Positions 49,164-58,087 are shown, numbered from the stretch's first letter. The stretch: 64,000 nucleotides of DNA from Guopingia tenuis (GCF_014384805.1 NZ_JACRSS010000001.1:248001-312000); one strand, 5' to 3'. Made by a program: numbers and translations. Notes: generated by a model from the letters alone, not told the origin.

Positions 49164-49613
49164 TTATCGTTTGGATATTTGCTTGAGGTGGTGAATGATA
49201 TGTTCTGCCTTTTCTGTTTCCACCGCCAGGAAAATCGTGTTGTCCCCGGCGATGCTTCCGATAATTCCATCGATATCCAGATTATCAATGACTTCCGCTG
49301 CAGCGTTAGCGCTGCCCGTGAGCGTGGTGACGACAATAATATTTCCCGATCCGCGCACGGAAACAACTGTTTCCTTGAATACCCGCAGCAGCTTTTGCGT
49401 ATTCAAAACCACGCTGGCTTCATTGACCGCGTATTTATAGACGCCGCGCTCGGTCTGCACCTTGATCAAATGCAGTTCCTTAATATCCCGTGAAATTGTC
49501 GCCTGCGTCACTTTAAATCCGTGCTCCAGCAGGGCTTTGCCCAAGTCCTCCTGGGTTTCAATGGTCGCCTCTTCGATGATTTCCAGGATTGCGTTATGCC
49601 GCTTTTGCTTCAT
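49164..49613 (-). CDS. argR: Arginine repressor ArgR/AhrC
   Basis: ArgR senses arginine and controls arginine synthesis and breakdown. The 149-residue protein has an N-terminal winged helix (QEDLGKALLEHGFKVTQATISRDIKEL) and a C-terminal hexamerisation/arginine-binding domain with the GSIAGDNTIFLAV segment (Gly-Asp-Asn for arginine). The ATG has GGAG upstream. It is the likely ligand of the ARG boxes at the argC promoter 45 kb away, and of a weaker site in the nadK-argR-recN promoter. Confidence 0.96.
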   Translation of the reverse strand: MKQKRHNAILEIIEEATIETQEDLGKALLEHGFKVTQATISRDIKELHLIKVQTERGVYKYAVNEASVVLNTQKLLRVFKETVVSVRGSGNIIVVTTLTGSANAAAEVIDNLDIDGIIGSIAGDNTIFLAVETEKAEHIIHHLKQISKR

Positions 49614-49631
49614 TGCCTTTCTCCACCTCTA

Positions 49632-50486
49632 CTATTTGATCACCCATTCTGCCAGTTTTTCTTTGAGCAGCAGAAAAAAGTTTTTATCCGTATACCGAAT
49701 GAATTCCACGCCGAAATCTGCTTTTTTGATGGAAACCGTCTCATTCTGCCCGATTTCAAAGGCATCCTGCCCGTCCAATGTGAGCACAGTCGATCCGTAA
49801 TCCGATTCCGCCCGCACAGTAATCTCATCGTTCCCGGAAATCACAATATTGCTGGACTGCAGAGTATGGGGGCAAATGGGCGTAATCAGAAGCACATCCA
49901 CCGTTGGCTGCACCACCGGCCCACCGGCCGAAAGAGAATATCCCGTAGAGCCAGTGGGAGTGGAAACAATCAGGCCGTCGCACCGCCAGTTGTCCACCGG
50001 CAGTCCATTGACCGCCACATGCACATTGACGATCCGCAGCACCTTTTTTTGAGAAATTACCGCTTCATTCAATCCATAGGCGCTCGCACGAATTTTTCCC
50101 TCCGCATCGAGAATGCCTGCCTTCAGCATAATGCGTTTTTCTATGCGGTATTTCCCTGCCAGAATCCCATCGATGGCGGCGCGCAGATTTTCCACTTCTG
50201 TATCCAACAAAAAGCCCATGCGGCCCATATTCAGTCCGAGAAGCCGCGTGCCCTGCGGCCCATATTTCCGTGCAGCCGTCAGCATCGTTCCATCGCCGCC
50301 CAGAACCAAAAGCACATCGATTTTACGGCCGCGGCAGCTGGCTTCCGGCCCAGCTCCCATCGCTTTTACAAGCGCATCGTCAAAATAATAGGGAACGCCC
50401 CGATCCTCCAGTGCCTGCACCACTTGGCGGGTATAGTGCAATTCTGCATCTTTCTTCAAATTTGTATAGATACCAAAAATGCACAT
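49632..50486 (-). CDS. nadK: NAD kinase
   Basis: NadK phosphorylates NAD to NADP. The 284-residue protein has the GGDGTMLTAAR motif with catalytic Asp, LGLNMGRMGFL, the substrate-binding NEAV segment and the STPTGSTGYSLSAGGP region. The ATG at 50486 has AGGAG 8 bases upstream. It heads the nadK-argR-recN unit, with a promoter at 50518-50546. Confidence 0.96.
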   Translation of the reverse strand: MCIFGIYTNLKKDAELHYTRQVVQALEDRGVPYYFDDALVKAMGAGPEASCRGRKIDVLLVLGGDGTMLTAARKYGPQGTRLLGLNMGRMGFLLDTEVENLRAAIDGILAGKYRIEKRIMLKAGILDAEGKIRASAYGLNEAVISQKKVLRIVNVHVAVNGLPVDNWRCDGLIVSTPTGSTGYSLSAGGPVVQPTVDVLLITPICPHTLQSSNIVISGNDEITVRAESDYGSTVLTLDGQDAFEIGQNETVSIKKADFGVEFIRYTDKNFFLLLKEKLAEWVIK

Positions 50487-50511
50487 AGCTATGCTCCTAT
50501 CGCATTGGTCA

Positions 50512-50546
50512 AAAATAATTATACATAATAATCAAAAAATATACAA
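50512..50546 (-). promoter_or_regulatory. nadK-argR-recN promoter with ARG-box-like site
   Basis: On the minus strand TTGTAT (50541-50546), 17 bases, TATAAT (50518-50523). The 14 bases at 50512-50525 match 11 of 14 positions of TGAATAATTATTCA and share 12 with the argC box over its -10, so ArgR may regulate its own operon. Confidence 0.55.
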
Positions 50547-50571
50547 GAATAGATTTTCCCTTTCGGCTTGC

Positions 50572-51354
50572 TTATAAGCTGGAAAAAGCCTCCTGCACGA
50601 CAGAGGGAATGGAAACCTCACAGGAAGGAACGTCTTTTATGAAATGAGCTAGATATTCAATATTCCCATTGGGGCCTTTAATGGGAGAAAATGTGAGGCC
50701 GTTCAGCCCAAAGGATTCCGCTTCTGCATACGAAAACACGTTGGATATTACTTCTTCATGGACGGAAGGGTCCCGCACCACGCCCTTTTTTCCAACCTTT
50801 TCCCGGCCTGCTTCAAACTGCGGTTTGATGAGGGTCACAGCCTCCCGGATCCCAGCCCGCCGCATGGCCGGCAAGATCAGCTTCAGGGAGATGAAAGAGA
50901 CGTCTACACTGGCAAATTCCGGCGTTTCGGAGAAGGTATCTGCCTCCATAAACCGGGCGTTTGTCCGTTCCATGACGACTACTCGCGGATCGTTGCGGAG
51001 TTTCCAGTCCAGCTGGCCATAGCCCACGTCGACGGCATAAACCATACGCGCCCCGTTTTGCAGCATACAGTCGGTAAATCCCCCGGTGGACGCCCCAATA
51101 TCTGCGCAGACCTTTCCCGAAAGCTGAATGGGAAAACACGCCATTGCCTTTTCCAGCTTCCACCCGCCCCGGCTCACATAGGGGCAGGTTTCCTTCACAA
51201 TAATTTCACTGTCCGGCAGTACCATTTCTCCGGCTTTTGTGACAGTTTTTCCGGAAACTATTACCTCCCCGGCCATAATCAATGCCTTGGCTCGCTCCCG
51301 GCTAGCCGCCAGATTTTGTTCCACCATGATGACATCCAGACGTTTTTTCTCCAT
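50572..51354 (-). CDS. tlyA: TlyA-family rRNA 2'-O-methyltransferase
   Basis: The 260-residue protein has an N-terminal S4 RNA-binding domain (RLDVIMVEQNLAASRERAKALIM...) and an FtsJ/RrmJ-type SAM methyltransferase domain (ADIGASTGGFTDCML, AVDVGYGQLDWKL, VSFISLKLILP). Mycobacterial TlyA methylates rRNA cytidines; Bacillus-type YqxC is its homologue. The ATG at 51354 has a GGCGGGAA region upstream and lies 1 base past the oapA stop, so the two are co-transcribed. Location between an OLE locus and nadK fits known Firmicute order. Confidence 0.92.
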   Translation of the reverse strand: MEKKRLDVIMVEQNLAASRERAKALIMAGEVIVSGKTVTKAGEMVLPDSEIIVKETCPYVSRGGWKLEKAMACFPIQLSGKVCADIGASTGGFTDCMLQNGARMVYAVDVGYGQLDWKLRNDPRVVVMERTNARFMEADTFSETPEFASVDVSFISLKLILPAMRRAGIREAVTLIKPQFEAGREKVGKKGVVRDPSVHEEVISNVFSYAEAESFGLNGLTFSPIKGPNGNIEYLAHFIKDVPSCEVSIPSVVQEAFSSL

Positions 51355-51355
51355 A

Positions 51356-51925
51356 TCATTTCCCGCCTTTCCGCGGTTTTGTTTTGGGGCTGCGCTCAAA
51401 CAACGCAAAAAAAGCGCCGATCGTTTCCACGATCTTCACATTTTTGTTCATGGCAAAACCCTTTCCGAGCGCCTTTCCGGCAACCGTGCAGGCAGCAGTG
51501 ACGCTGGAAATCAAAATGCTGATGACAATTTCCGATACACTGGGAGAAGAAACCATAATTTTGGCCACGATTGCCGCGCCTGCCGCACCGCTGACAATAC
51601 TGCAAACGTCTCCAATCACATCGTTGCATATATTGGAAACGACTTCTGCATTTTTCAGCAATTTCAAGGCACGCGTCGCCTTTTTGATTTTTTTTGCCGA
51701 CATGGCGATAAACGGCGTCTGATCGCAGGAGGCAAACGCCACGCCGATGATATCGAAAATAACGCCCAGTAATATGAGCGCTATAACAATCAAAGTAGCG
51801 GGAAGAATCCCTAAATTAGACATGAATACTTCTGCGACTACACTAATCCCGCCGGAAGTAATCAGCGTGATAAAAAAAATTTTCAGAGTCCAGAAGCGGA
51901 CTCCTTTTGTTTTTGAACCAGACAA
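51356..51925 (-). CDS. oapA: OLE-associated protein OapA (membrane protein)
   Basis: A 189-residue membrane protein with about four hydrophobic stretches (16-38, 42-66, 104-128, 132-152) and a basic C terminus (RSPKTKPRKGGK). It carries the D-x-x-x-D motif described for OapA, here D102-V-I-G-D106, and the FDIIGVAFASCD segment reminiscent of the DUF21/CNNM membrane domain. It lies directly downstream of the OLE RNA. In Bacillus halodurans OapA binds OLE RNA and brings it to the membrane. The start is a TTG at 51925 with GGAG 8 bases upstream. It lacks CBS domains, so it is not a full CorC-type transporter. Confidence 0.88.
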   Translation of the reverse strand: MSGSKTKGVRFWTLKIFFITLITSGGISVVAEVFMSNLGILPATLIVIALILLGVIFDIIGVAFASCDQTPFIAMSAKKIKKATRALKLLKNAEVVSNICNDVIGDVCSIVSGAAGAAIVAKIMVSSPSVSEIVISILISSVTAACTVAGKALGKGFAMNKNVKIVETIGAFFALFERSPKTKPRKGGK

Positions 51926-51949
51926 GTCGGTTTCTCCGTATTTTTTAAT

Positions 51950-52536
51950 CGGTGGTGATACGTTAGATAGACCTTGCAGCTTAGGTCCAGTAGGATTTCC
52001 CTATGAACTACTTCCCGTCGCCGATAGAAGCGGTTTCCCTTTAAAGCCCATAATGCAAAGTCGCCTTACGCATGACTGGATTGCCGTTTAGACCACACTA
52101 TAATCCCTAACGCACCTTATAAAAACAGTCTAGGAGCTTTCCTCAACAGCACAATTCCGGTTTCTATCCTCTTTTGCCATCCGCAGTTTCAAGGAGTACA
52201 GGCGTGTAAACCACTTCTGGCCTGAAATGGCCTACGCTCCTCCTATCCCTCTGCGCCAACGCAAGGCAGGCTACACTGCACACAGCTGCGAACCGCATAG
52301 CAGGTTTAATCCCATTCAGTAGCTCTTTCGTTTCGTCAAACAACCTACAGGGTCTCCACGGAAGCTGGGTCATTCGCCCGTATGCCATTACGGATCGCCC
52401 CTCTTCCTTAACTCCCAGCATCAGCTCCCGACTGGGCGTCAGCAGCCAACACCAGAAACTTCATCGATATGCCCTTTAACGGATTTTTAGGCCCGTCTTC
52501 GAAACCGGCAGTACCGACTAGAATACTGCACCACCG
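51950..52536 (-). ncRNA. OLE (ornate, large, extremophilic) RNA
   Basis: A ~587-base stretch without a plausible gene has a sigma-A-type promoter at its upstream end and ends 24 bases before oapA. Its ends are perfectly complementary over 8 bp: CGGTGGTG at the 5' end (52529-52536) and CACCACCG at the 3' end (51950-51957). Local helices are visible, for example CCCAG/CTGGG around 52405-52427 and GGCC/GGCC near 52215-52233. Size, closing helix, promoter, downstream OapA with DxxxD, and tlyA-nadK-argR-recN-spoIVB-spo0A next to it match the published OLE context. OLE ribonucleoproteins are linked to stress responses (cold, alcohol, Mg2+). I could not align it to the covariance model. Confidence 0.88.
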
Positions 52537-52543
52537 TTTTTCT

Positions 52544-52572
52544 ATTATACTATATCTTTATAAAAAGTGCAA
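52544..52572 (-). promoter_or_regulatory. OLE RNA promoter
   Basis: On the minus strand TTGCAC (52567-52572), 17 bases, TATAAT (52544-52549). The predicted start falls at about 52537, exactly at the 5' strand of the closing helix of the RNA. Confidence 0.75.
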
Positions 52573-52598
52573 TTCTTCCCGGGAGAATGAAACTTTTA

Positions 52599-52632
52599 GA
52601 AAAAACCGGGGAAATGTATTTTCCCCGGTTTA
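52599..52632 (-). terminator. Terminator after recA
   Basis: AACCGGGGAAA pairs with TTTCCCCGGTT around a short loop and is followed on the minus strand by TTTTTTC. It separates recA from the OLE promoter. Confidence 0.9.
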
Positions 52633-52655
52633 GTGCTGGAAACAGCCTTATCTTT

Positions 52656-53681
52656 TTATTCCTCGCCGGCACTTGCTTCGCTCTCTTCCGGCTTGCCATT
52701 GATTTTTTCCATAATCTGCTGCTTGACTTCTTCCGCAACCTCCGGGTTATCCTCCAGATATCTCCGGGCATTATCCCGGCCCTGGCCAATGCGGGCGTCC
52801 TTATAGGAAAACCATGCGCCGGATTTGTTGATGATATCGAACTGCACGCCCAAATTGAGGAGGCTGGCCGACGCGGAAATGCCCTTTCCATATAAAATCT
52901 CGCATTCCGCCGTTTTGAAAGGCGGCGCAACCTTGTTTTTTACAATCTTGATCTTTGTCCGGTTCCCAACGACCTGATCGCCGTTTTTAATCGGCTCTCC
53001 TTTGCGCACTTCCATGCGGACGGAGGAATAAAACTTCAGCGCCCGGCCGCCCGGAGTGACCTCGGGATTGCCGAACATGACGCCAACCTTTTCCCGCAGC
53101 TGGTTGATAAAAATGGCCACAGTATTGGATTTGGAGATCGCTCCCGCCAGCTTGCGGAGCGCCTGGGACATAAGGCGTGCCTGCAATCCCACATGTGCAT
53201 CGCCCATTTCTCCATCAATTTCGGATTTGGGCACCAGGGCAGCCACCGAGTCCAGAACAATCACATCGATGGCGCCGCTGCGGATCAGCGTTTCCATAAT
53301 CTCCAGCGCCTGTTCCCCCGTATCCGGCTGGGAGACAAAAAGATTATCAATATCTACGCCCAGATTTTTCGCATATACCGGGTCCAGCGCATGTTCCACA
53401 TCGATAAAGGCTGCCGCGCCGCCCAGCTTTTGTGCTTCCGCGACGACATGCAGAGAAACCGTCGTTTTACCAGAGGATTCCGGGCCATAGATCTCGATAA
53501 TCCGGCCCCGGGGCAACCCGCCGATCCCCAACGCCAGATCCACCTCCAAGCAGCCCGTAGGAATCGCGGAAACCTCCATATGCGCGGACTGGTCGCCCAG
53601 CCGCATGATCGCTCCCTTTCCAAATTGCTTTTCAATTTGCGCCAAAGCGTTGTCCAGCGCCTTTTCTTTATCCATCATCAT
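52656..53681 (-). CDS. recA: Recombinase RecA
   Basis: RecA forms filaments on single-stranded DNA, drives strand exchange and stimulates LexA cleavage. The 341-residue protein has Walker A GPESSGKTTVSL, Walker B VIVLDSVAALVP, the L1/L2 DNA loops (MGDAHVGLQARLMS; FGNPEVTPGGRALKF) and an acidic C-terminal tail. Three ATG codons in a row offer the start; the first (53681) is 5 bases after AAAGGGG. It is 4 bases past pgsA and ends at a terminator. No LexA box is visible directly upstream, so SOS control would act at a distant operon promoter. Confidence 0.98.
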   Translation of the reverse strand: MMMDKEKALDNALAQIEKQFGKGAIMRLGDQSAHMEVSAIPTGCLEVDLALGIGGLPRGRIIEIYGPESSGKTTVSLHVVAEAQKLGGAAAFIDVEHALDPVYAKNLGVDIDNLFVSQPDTGEQALEIMETLIRSGAIDVIVLDSVAALVPKSEIDGEMGDAHVGLQARLMSQALRKLAGAISKSNTVAIFINQLREKVGVMFGNPEVTPGGRALKFYSSVRMEVRKGEPIKNGDQVVGNRTKIKIVKNKVAPPFKTAECEILYGKGISASASLLNLGVQFDIINKSGAWFSYKDARIGQGRDNARRYLEDNPEVAEEVKQQIMEKINGKPEESEASAGEE

Positions 53682-53684
53682 TTT

Positions 53685-54224
53685 TTACCCCTTTAATACT
53701 TCTTTATTTTTCACCATATATTCGATACACGACCATATGGACAAAAACACGCTGATATAGATCAGGATGATTCCCATATCAATATTCCAAAGAGAGAACA
53801 GCGGATTTTCCAGGAATATCAGCGATATCCCCACCAGCTGAAAAATCGTTTTCAGTTTTCCGCTCCAACCTGCCGCGATCACCACACCTTCGGAGGCCGC
53901 GAGCTGCCGGAAACCCGAGATAATAAACTCCCTTCCGATCAGGATAATGCATATAACCGGCCCCACCTTGCCCCAGGCCAAAAGCAGCAACAGGGCTGAG
54001 GTGAATAAAACCTTATCCGCAATGGGATCCATGAGCTTTCCAAATTTTGAAACACATGCGAACCGCCGCGCCAGATATCCGTCCAGCATATCCGTGAGGG
54101 ACGCGGCGATAAAAATACCTCCCGCCCAATAATTCCATCCCGGCAGCCCGGTATAGTAGCACAGGATAAAAAACGGCACCAGCACGATGCGGGCAATCGT
54201 GAGATAATTGGGGAGCTTATTCAT
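53685..54224 (-). CDS. pgsA: CDP-diacylglycerol-glycerol-3-phosphate 3-phosphatidyltransferase
   Basis: PgsA makes phosphatidylglycerophosphate for membrane phospholipid. The 179-residue protein has the CDP-alcohol phosphotransferase motif D-G-x2-A-R-x8-G-x3-D-x3-D in DMLDGYLARRFACVSKFGKLMD and about five membrane helices. Its ATG overlaps the rimO stop as ATGA. The rimO-pgsA-recA order is common in Firmicutes (usually with cinA or ymfM between). Confidence 0.95.
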   Translation of the reverse strand: MNKLPNYLTIARIVLVPFFILCYYTGLPGWNYWAGGIFIAASLTDMLDGYLARRFACVSKFGKLMDPIADKVLFTSALLLLLAWGKVGPVICIILIGREFIISGFRQLAASEGVVIAAGWSGKLKTIFQLVGISLIFLENPLFSLWNIDMGIILIYISVFLSIWSCIEYMVKNKEVLKG

Positions 54225-55552
54225 AACAGGGCCCCTCCATAAAGGTCATAGGCATCCGCCGATTCAATTTTTACGGGAACAAATTCCCCTTCAGCCAGCG
54301 GCCGCTGTGAATGGATAAGGATCTGCCCATCGATGTCGGGCGCCTCGGCGTAGGAACGGCCCCAATAGGTTCCCTCCTGCTCTCCTGCGCCTTCTATCAA
54401 AACACGGTAAATCTTTCCCACTCGGCGTTCATTGGCCGCCAGAGAAATCGCCTGCTGAATTTCCATAAGCGTATCCCGCCGGGCCTCCTTTTCTTCTTCT
54501 GGAACCTGATCCGGGAACTCCGCAGCCGGCGTTCCTTCTTCCTGGGAATAGGCGAATACTCCCATCCGGTCAAAAGCCAAATCTTCAACACCCTGCCTAA
54601 GAACAGCAAACTGCTCTTCGGTTTCTCCGGGGAACCCCGCAATCAGCGTAGTGCGAATAATAAAGTTGGGATTTTTCTGGCGGATTTTGCGCACCAGAGC
54701 ATAGGTCGCGTCCTGCCGGTTACGGCGGTGCATCCGCTTCAATACGGTATCATCCAGATGCTGGATCGGAATATCCAGATATTTCACGATGGTTTCATGC
54801 TTCTGCATAACATCCAAAAGCTCATCTGTAATGTTTTCGGGATAACAGTATAAAACCCGGAGCCATACAATTCCCGGAAGCACTGCCAGACGTTCCAACA
54901 ATTCGCATAGCATGGGTTTCCCATAAAGATCCATTCCATATCGCGTCGTATCCTGGGCCACCAAAATTATTTCCCGGACACCTGCTTTCAAGAGCATGCG
55001 AACCTCCGCCTCGATATCCTCCATCGTTCTGCTTTGCAGATTTCCGCGGATATAGGGAATCGCGCAGTAGGAACAGCGGTTGTTGCAGCCCTCAGCGATT
55101 TTCACATAAGCATAATAGGAAGGCGTCGTCAAAACACGATCCAGATAATTTCCCTCGGCTTTGGGGGCAGAAAATTCCGAGAAAGCCTCCCCTGCCAGCG
55201 CATGATCCACCGCCTCGGCAATTGCGTCATATGCGTTGACTCCCAAAAAGGCATCCACTTCCGGAAGCTCCCGCATCAACTCTTCCCGGTATCGTTCCGA
55301 GAGACATCCCGCAACGATCAGGGCCTTTAAGCCGCCCGTTTTTTTATACTGCGCCATTTCCAGAATTGTATCGATGGATTCCTGCTTGGCCGACTCAATA
55401 AAACCACAGGTGTTGATAATAATCACATCCGCCTGCGCCGGATCTGCAACAAAGCTCACATTCCGGTGCTGCAGCGCTCCCAGCATCAGTTCGGTGTCCA
55501 CCCGGTTTTTCGAACACCCAAGGGAAATGACCCCGATTTGTATCTCCTTCAT
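54221..55552 (-). CDS. rimO: Ribosomal protein S12 methylthiotransferase RimO
   Basis: RimO is a radical-SAM enzyme that adds a methylthio group to an aspartate of ribosomal protein S12. The 443-residue protein has the N-terminal UPF0004 domain (VISLGCSKNRVDTE, INTCGFIESAKQES, VAGCLSERY cysteines), the radical-SAM GCNNRCSYCAIP cluster motif and a C-terminal TRAM domain (about 375-443). The start ATG overlaps the ftsK stop by 4 bases, giving strict coupling. The GxxCxxNxxDxE form separates it from the MiaB tRNA enzymes. Confidence 0.95.
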   Translation of the reverse strand: MKEIQIGVISLGCSKNRVDTELMLGALQHRNVSFVADPAQADVIIINTCGFIESAKQESIDTILEMAQYKKTGGLKALIVAGCLSERYREELMRELPEVDAFLGVNAYDAIAEAVDHALAGEAFSEFSAPKAEGNYLDRVLTTPSYYAYVKIAEGCNNRCSYCAIPYIRGNLQSRTMEDIEAEVRMLLKAGVREIILVAQDTTRYGMDLYGKPMLCELLERLAVLPGIVWLRVLYCYPENITDELLDVMQKHETIVKYLDIPIQHLDDTVLKRMHRRNRQDATYALVRKIRQKNPNFIIRTTLIAGFPGETEEQFAVLRQGVEDLAFDRMGVFAYSQEEGTPAAEFPDQVPEEEKEARRDTLMEIQQAISLAANERRVGKIYRVLIEGAGEQEGTYWGRSYAEAPDIDGQILIHSQRPLAEGEFVPVKIESADAYDLYGGALL

Positions 55553-58026
55553 TCTTCCTCCGTCGCCGTTTCATCCTCTTCATGCATCATCCGGCGGTAA
55601 TCATCCCAGGTAATCAGCACTTGCCGCGGTTTGCTCCCCTCCGCGGGAGTCACAATCCGCTTTTCCTCCAACTCATCCACCAGACGCGCCGCCCGGGCGT
55701 ATCCCACCTTCAAACGCCGCTGAAGCATGGATATCGAGACCTGTTCATATTCCAGCGCCAATTCAATCGCTTTGGGAACCAATGCGTCCCCAAATTCCGT
55801 CTCTCCGTTTTCGGAAGAGGACTGCGCCCCGGTTTCCACTTCCCGGGCCAGATCTTCATCATAGCCATGGCCCGTATGTTCATTGCGCAGGAAATTCACA
55901 ACTGCTTCATTCTCGCTGTCCGAAATATAACATCCCTGAAGCCGGATGGGTTTGTTCACCCCAGCGGGCATATAGAGCATATCGCCGTCTTTTAAGAGCT
56001 TTTCCGCGCCGCCCATATCAATGATAACTCGGGAATCCACCTGATTGGATACCGTGAGAGCAATTCGCGAAGGGAAGTTCGCCTTGATAAGTCCGGTAAT
56101 GATATCCACCCGGGGGCTTTGTGTAGCGATGATGATGTGAATGCCGCTGGCACGGCCCAACTGCGCGATCCGACAGATCGCGTCCTCAACCTCACTGGCA
56201 CTGGCCATCATCAGGTCGGCCAATTCATCGATGACGATGACGATTTTCGGCATGCGCTCTTCTTTGGGCGTATCCGGATGGTTATTAAACCGCTCCAGAT
56301 CTTTAACGCCGCGGTCGGCAAACTGCTTATACCGTTTGAGCATCTCTTCCACCGCCCAGTTGAGAGCAACCGTCGCCTTCTTGGGCTCAGTAATGACGGG
56401 AATCTTCATATGCGGAATCCCATTGAAAATGCTCAACTCCACCACCTTGGGATCAATCATGATAAATTCCACTTCATCCGGCGAAGCATGGTATAAAACG
56501 CTCATGATGAAAGCGTTGACGCAGACACTCTTTCCTGAACCTGTTGTTCCTGCAATGAGGAGGTGGGGCATCTTCGCCAAATCGCCATACACATTCTTCC
56601 CGGCGATATCTTTCCCGACGGCAAAAGCCAGCTTGCTTTTCATATTGCGGAATTCATCTGTATCGATCATTTCCCGCGCAGTGACCATAGTTTTCTTGGT
56701 ATTGGGCACCTCGATGCCGATGGCGGCTTTTCCCGGAATCGGCGCCTCGATGCGGATACTGGGCGCGGCCAGATTCAGGGCGATATCATCCGATAAGGAG
56801 ACGATTCGGCTCACCTTTATCCCCGGAGCCGGCTGCAATTCAAAGCGCGTCACTACCGGGCCCTTAGAAACATTGACCACCTTTGCGGAGATATTGAAAT
56901 TTTTCAGCGTTTTTTCCAGAAGATCTGCCTTTGTCCGGATCTCATCCCGCTCATTTTTATTGGCGTTTCCGCCGCTTCCCGCGTTCAAAAGAGAGATCGG
57001 CGGAGGGATATACTGTTTTTCTTCCTCGTCTGCCGGCTTTGCGGCAGCTGGTTTTTCTTGTTCCGGCGCGGCAGGTGCCATGCCTTCTTTCACCTTCGTT
57101 GCCGCCGTATGCTGTGGTTCAGACATCGCTGCTTTTTCTGGGCGCAAAGAAACAGGGGAAAAATCTAGCTCGGGCCTGGCATTCTCCTCTTCCTCCGGCT
57201 CGATTCCAAGAATTTCTTCTTCCATGCCGAAGGAATCCGCTTCCCTTTCCTCGTCATGCAGGAAAGGTTCTTCCTCCAAATCCAAAAGTTCCTCTGGAAA
57301 ATCATCTTCCACCGGAGCAACTTCCTCAATAAACAGCTGTTTCTTGCGAATCGGCTGGCTTTTATAGGTAAAAGCATTGTCATACGCCTTTTTTACCTGT
57401 TTTTTTGTTTTTTTCTCAATACCGGGAAACTCTTGCACATCTTCTTTATGTTCTTCCCGGGCGTCGTGTTTTTCAATAATATAATTTTTGATTTTCTCTC
57501 CCACCTTTTTTAGTGAAAAGTTTGTGACGATCATCAGACAAACGATAAACATTGCCATTGCGAGGACAAGGCCGCCAGTGTCACCGATAAAGACGGAGAG
57601 CGGGTATCCCAAGAGACCGCCTAGAACACCGCCGCCCAGGGCAAATTCTCCGCCTTTTACATAGCACTCCGCCAAATAGGCGGGAAAGCCATCTATCGTC
57701 AGAAAATTATTGGCATAGCAGAGCTGGATAAAGGTGAGCAAACTCAAAAAACCGATAGCACCCGCTGTAATTTTTCCCCAATGCGGAGCATGTCTGCGCG
57801 CCGCGATGGCGCCGATTCCTCCCGCCGCGATACAAACCGGCATAGCATATCCAACAACGCCAAATGTGCCAAAAAAGAAGGAGCGCATCCAAATGGAGAA
57901 TAACGCACCGGAGGAAGAATATATGGAAATTCCAATGACAATTCCCAATGCAATCAACAAAACGCCCACAATTTCATTGGTGAGCTTGGTTTGTTCTTGT
58001 TTTTTCTTCTTCTGTGCCTTCTTCAT
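55549..58026 (-). CDS. ftsK: FtsK/SpoIIIE DNA translocase
   Basis: An 825-residue ATP-driven DNA pump. Four N-terminal membrane helices (about 20-185) are followed by an acidic, low-complexity linker (about 195-340), then the motor with IAGTTGSGKSVCVNAF, IMIDPKVVELS and VIVIDELADLMM, and the C-terminal gamma winged helix (SISMLQRRLKVGYARAARL) that reads orienting DNA motifs. In spore-formers the same protein moves the chromosome into the forespore. The ATG has a weak GGGG-type site upstream. Promoter at 58059-58087. Confidence 0.96.
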   Translation of the reverse strand: MKKAQKKKKQEQTKLTNEIVGVLLIALGIVIGISIYSSSGALFSIWMRSFFFGTFGVVGYAMPVCIAAGGIGAIAARRHAPHWGKITAGAIGFLSLLTFIQLCYANNFLTIDGFPAYLAECYVKGGEFALGGGVLGGLLGYPLSVFIGDTGGLVLAMAMFIVCLMIVTNFSLKKVGEKIKNYIIEKHDAREEHKEDVQEFPGIEKKTKKQVKKAYDNAFTYKSQPIRKKQLFIEEVAPVEDDFPEELLDLEEEPFLHDEEREADSFGMEEEILGIEPEEEENARPELDFSPVSLRPEKAAMSEPQHTAATKVKEGMAPAAPEQEKPAAAKPADEEEKQYIPPPISLLNAGSGGNANKNERDEIRTKADLLEKTLKNFNISAKVVNVSKGPVVTRFELQPAPGIKVSRIVSLSDDIALNLAAPSIRIEAPIPGKAAIGIEVPNTKKTMVTAREMIDTDEFRNMKSKLAFAVGKDIAGKNVYGDLAKMPHLLIAGTTGSGKSVCVNAFIMSVLYHASPDEVEFIMIDPKVVELSIFNGIPHMKIPVITEPKKATVALNWAVEEMLKRYKQFADRGVKDLERFNNHPDTPKEERMPKIVIVIDELADLMMASASEVEDAICRIAQLGRASGIHIIIATQSPRVDIITGLIKANFPSRIALTVSNQVDSRVIIDMGGAEKLLKDGDMLYMPAGVNKPIRLQGCYISDSENEAVVNFLRNEHTGHGYDEDLAREVETGAQSSSENGETEFGDALVPKAIELALEYEQVSISMLQRRLKVGYARAARLVDELEEKRIVTPAEGSKPRQVLITWDDYRRMMHEEDETATEEE

Positions 58027-58058
58027 CTGATTTGCTACCCCGTTTACATTCCTTTCTT

Positions 58059-58087
58059 ATTATAATATAATTTTCAGCTAAATACAA
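58059..58087 (-). promoter_or_regulatory. ftsK-rimO-pgsA-recA promoter
   Basis: On the minus strand TTGTAT (58082-58087), 17 bases, TATAAT (58059-58064). It sits just after the terminator of the ispH-rpsA gene and would drive the four-gene operon down to recA. Confidence 0.75.

Noticed and set aside
52164..52421. 85-codon frame inside the OLE RNA
   Set aside because: No ribosome-binding site or known family; it lies wholly within a structured RNA and is probably fortuitous.
51950..52536. RNase P RNA, group II intron or 6S RNA for the long non-coding region
   Set aside because: No GAGGAAAGTCC-type RNase P core, no intron domain V or reverse transcriptase, and far too long for 6S; OapA and locus order favour OLE.
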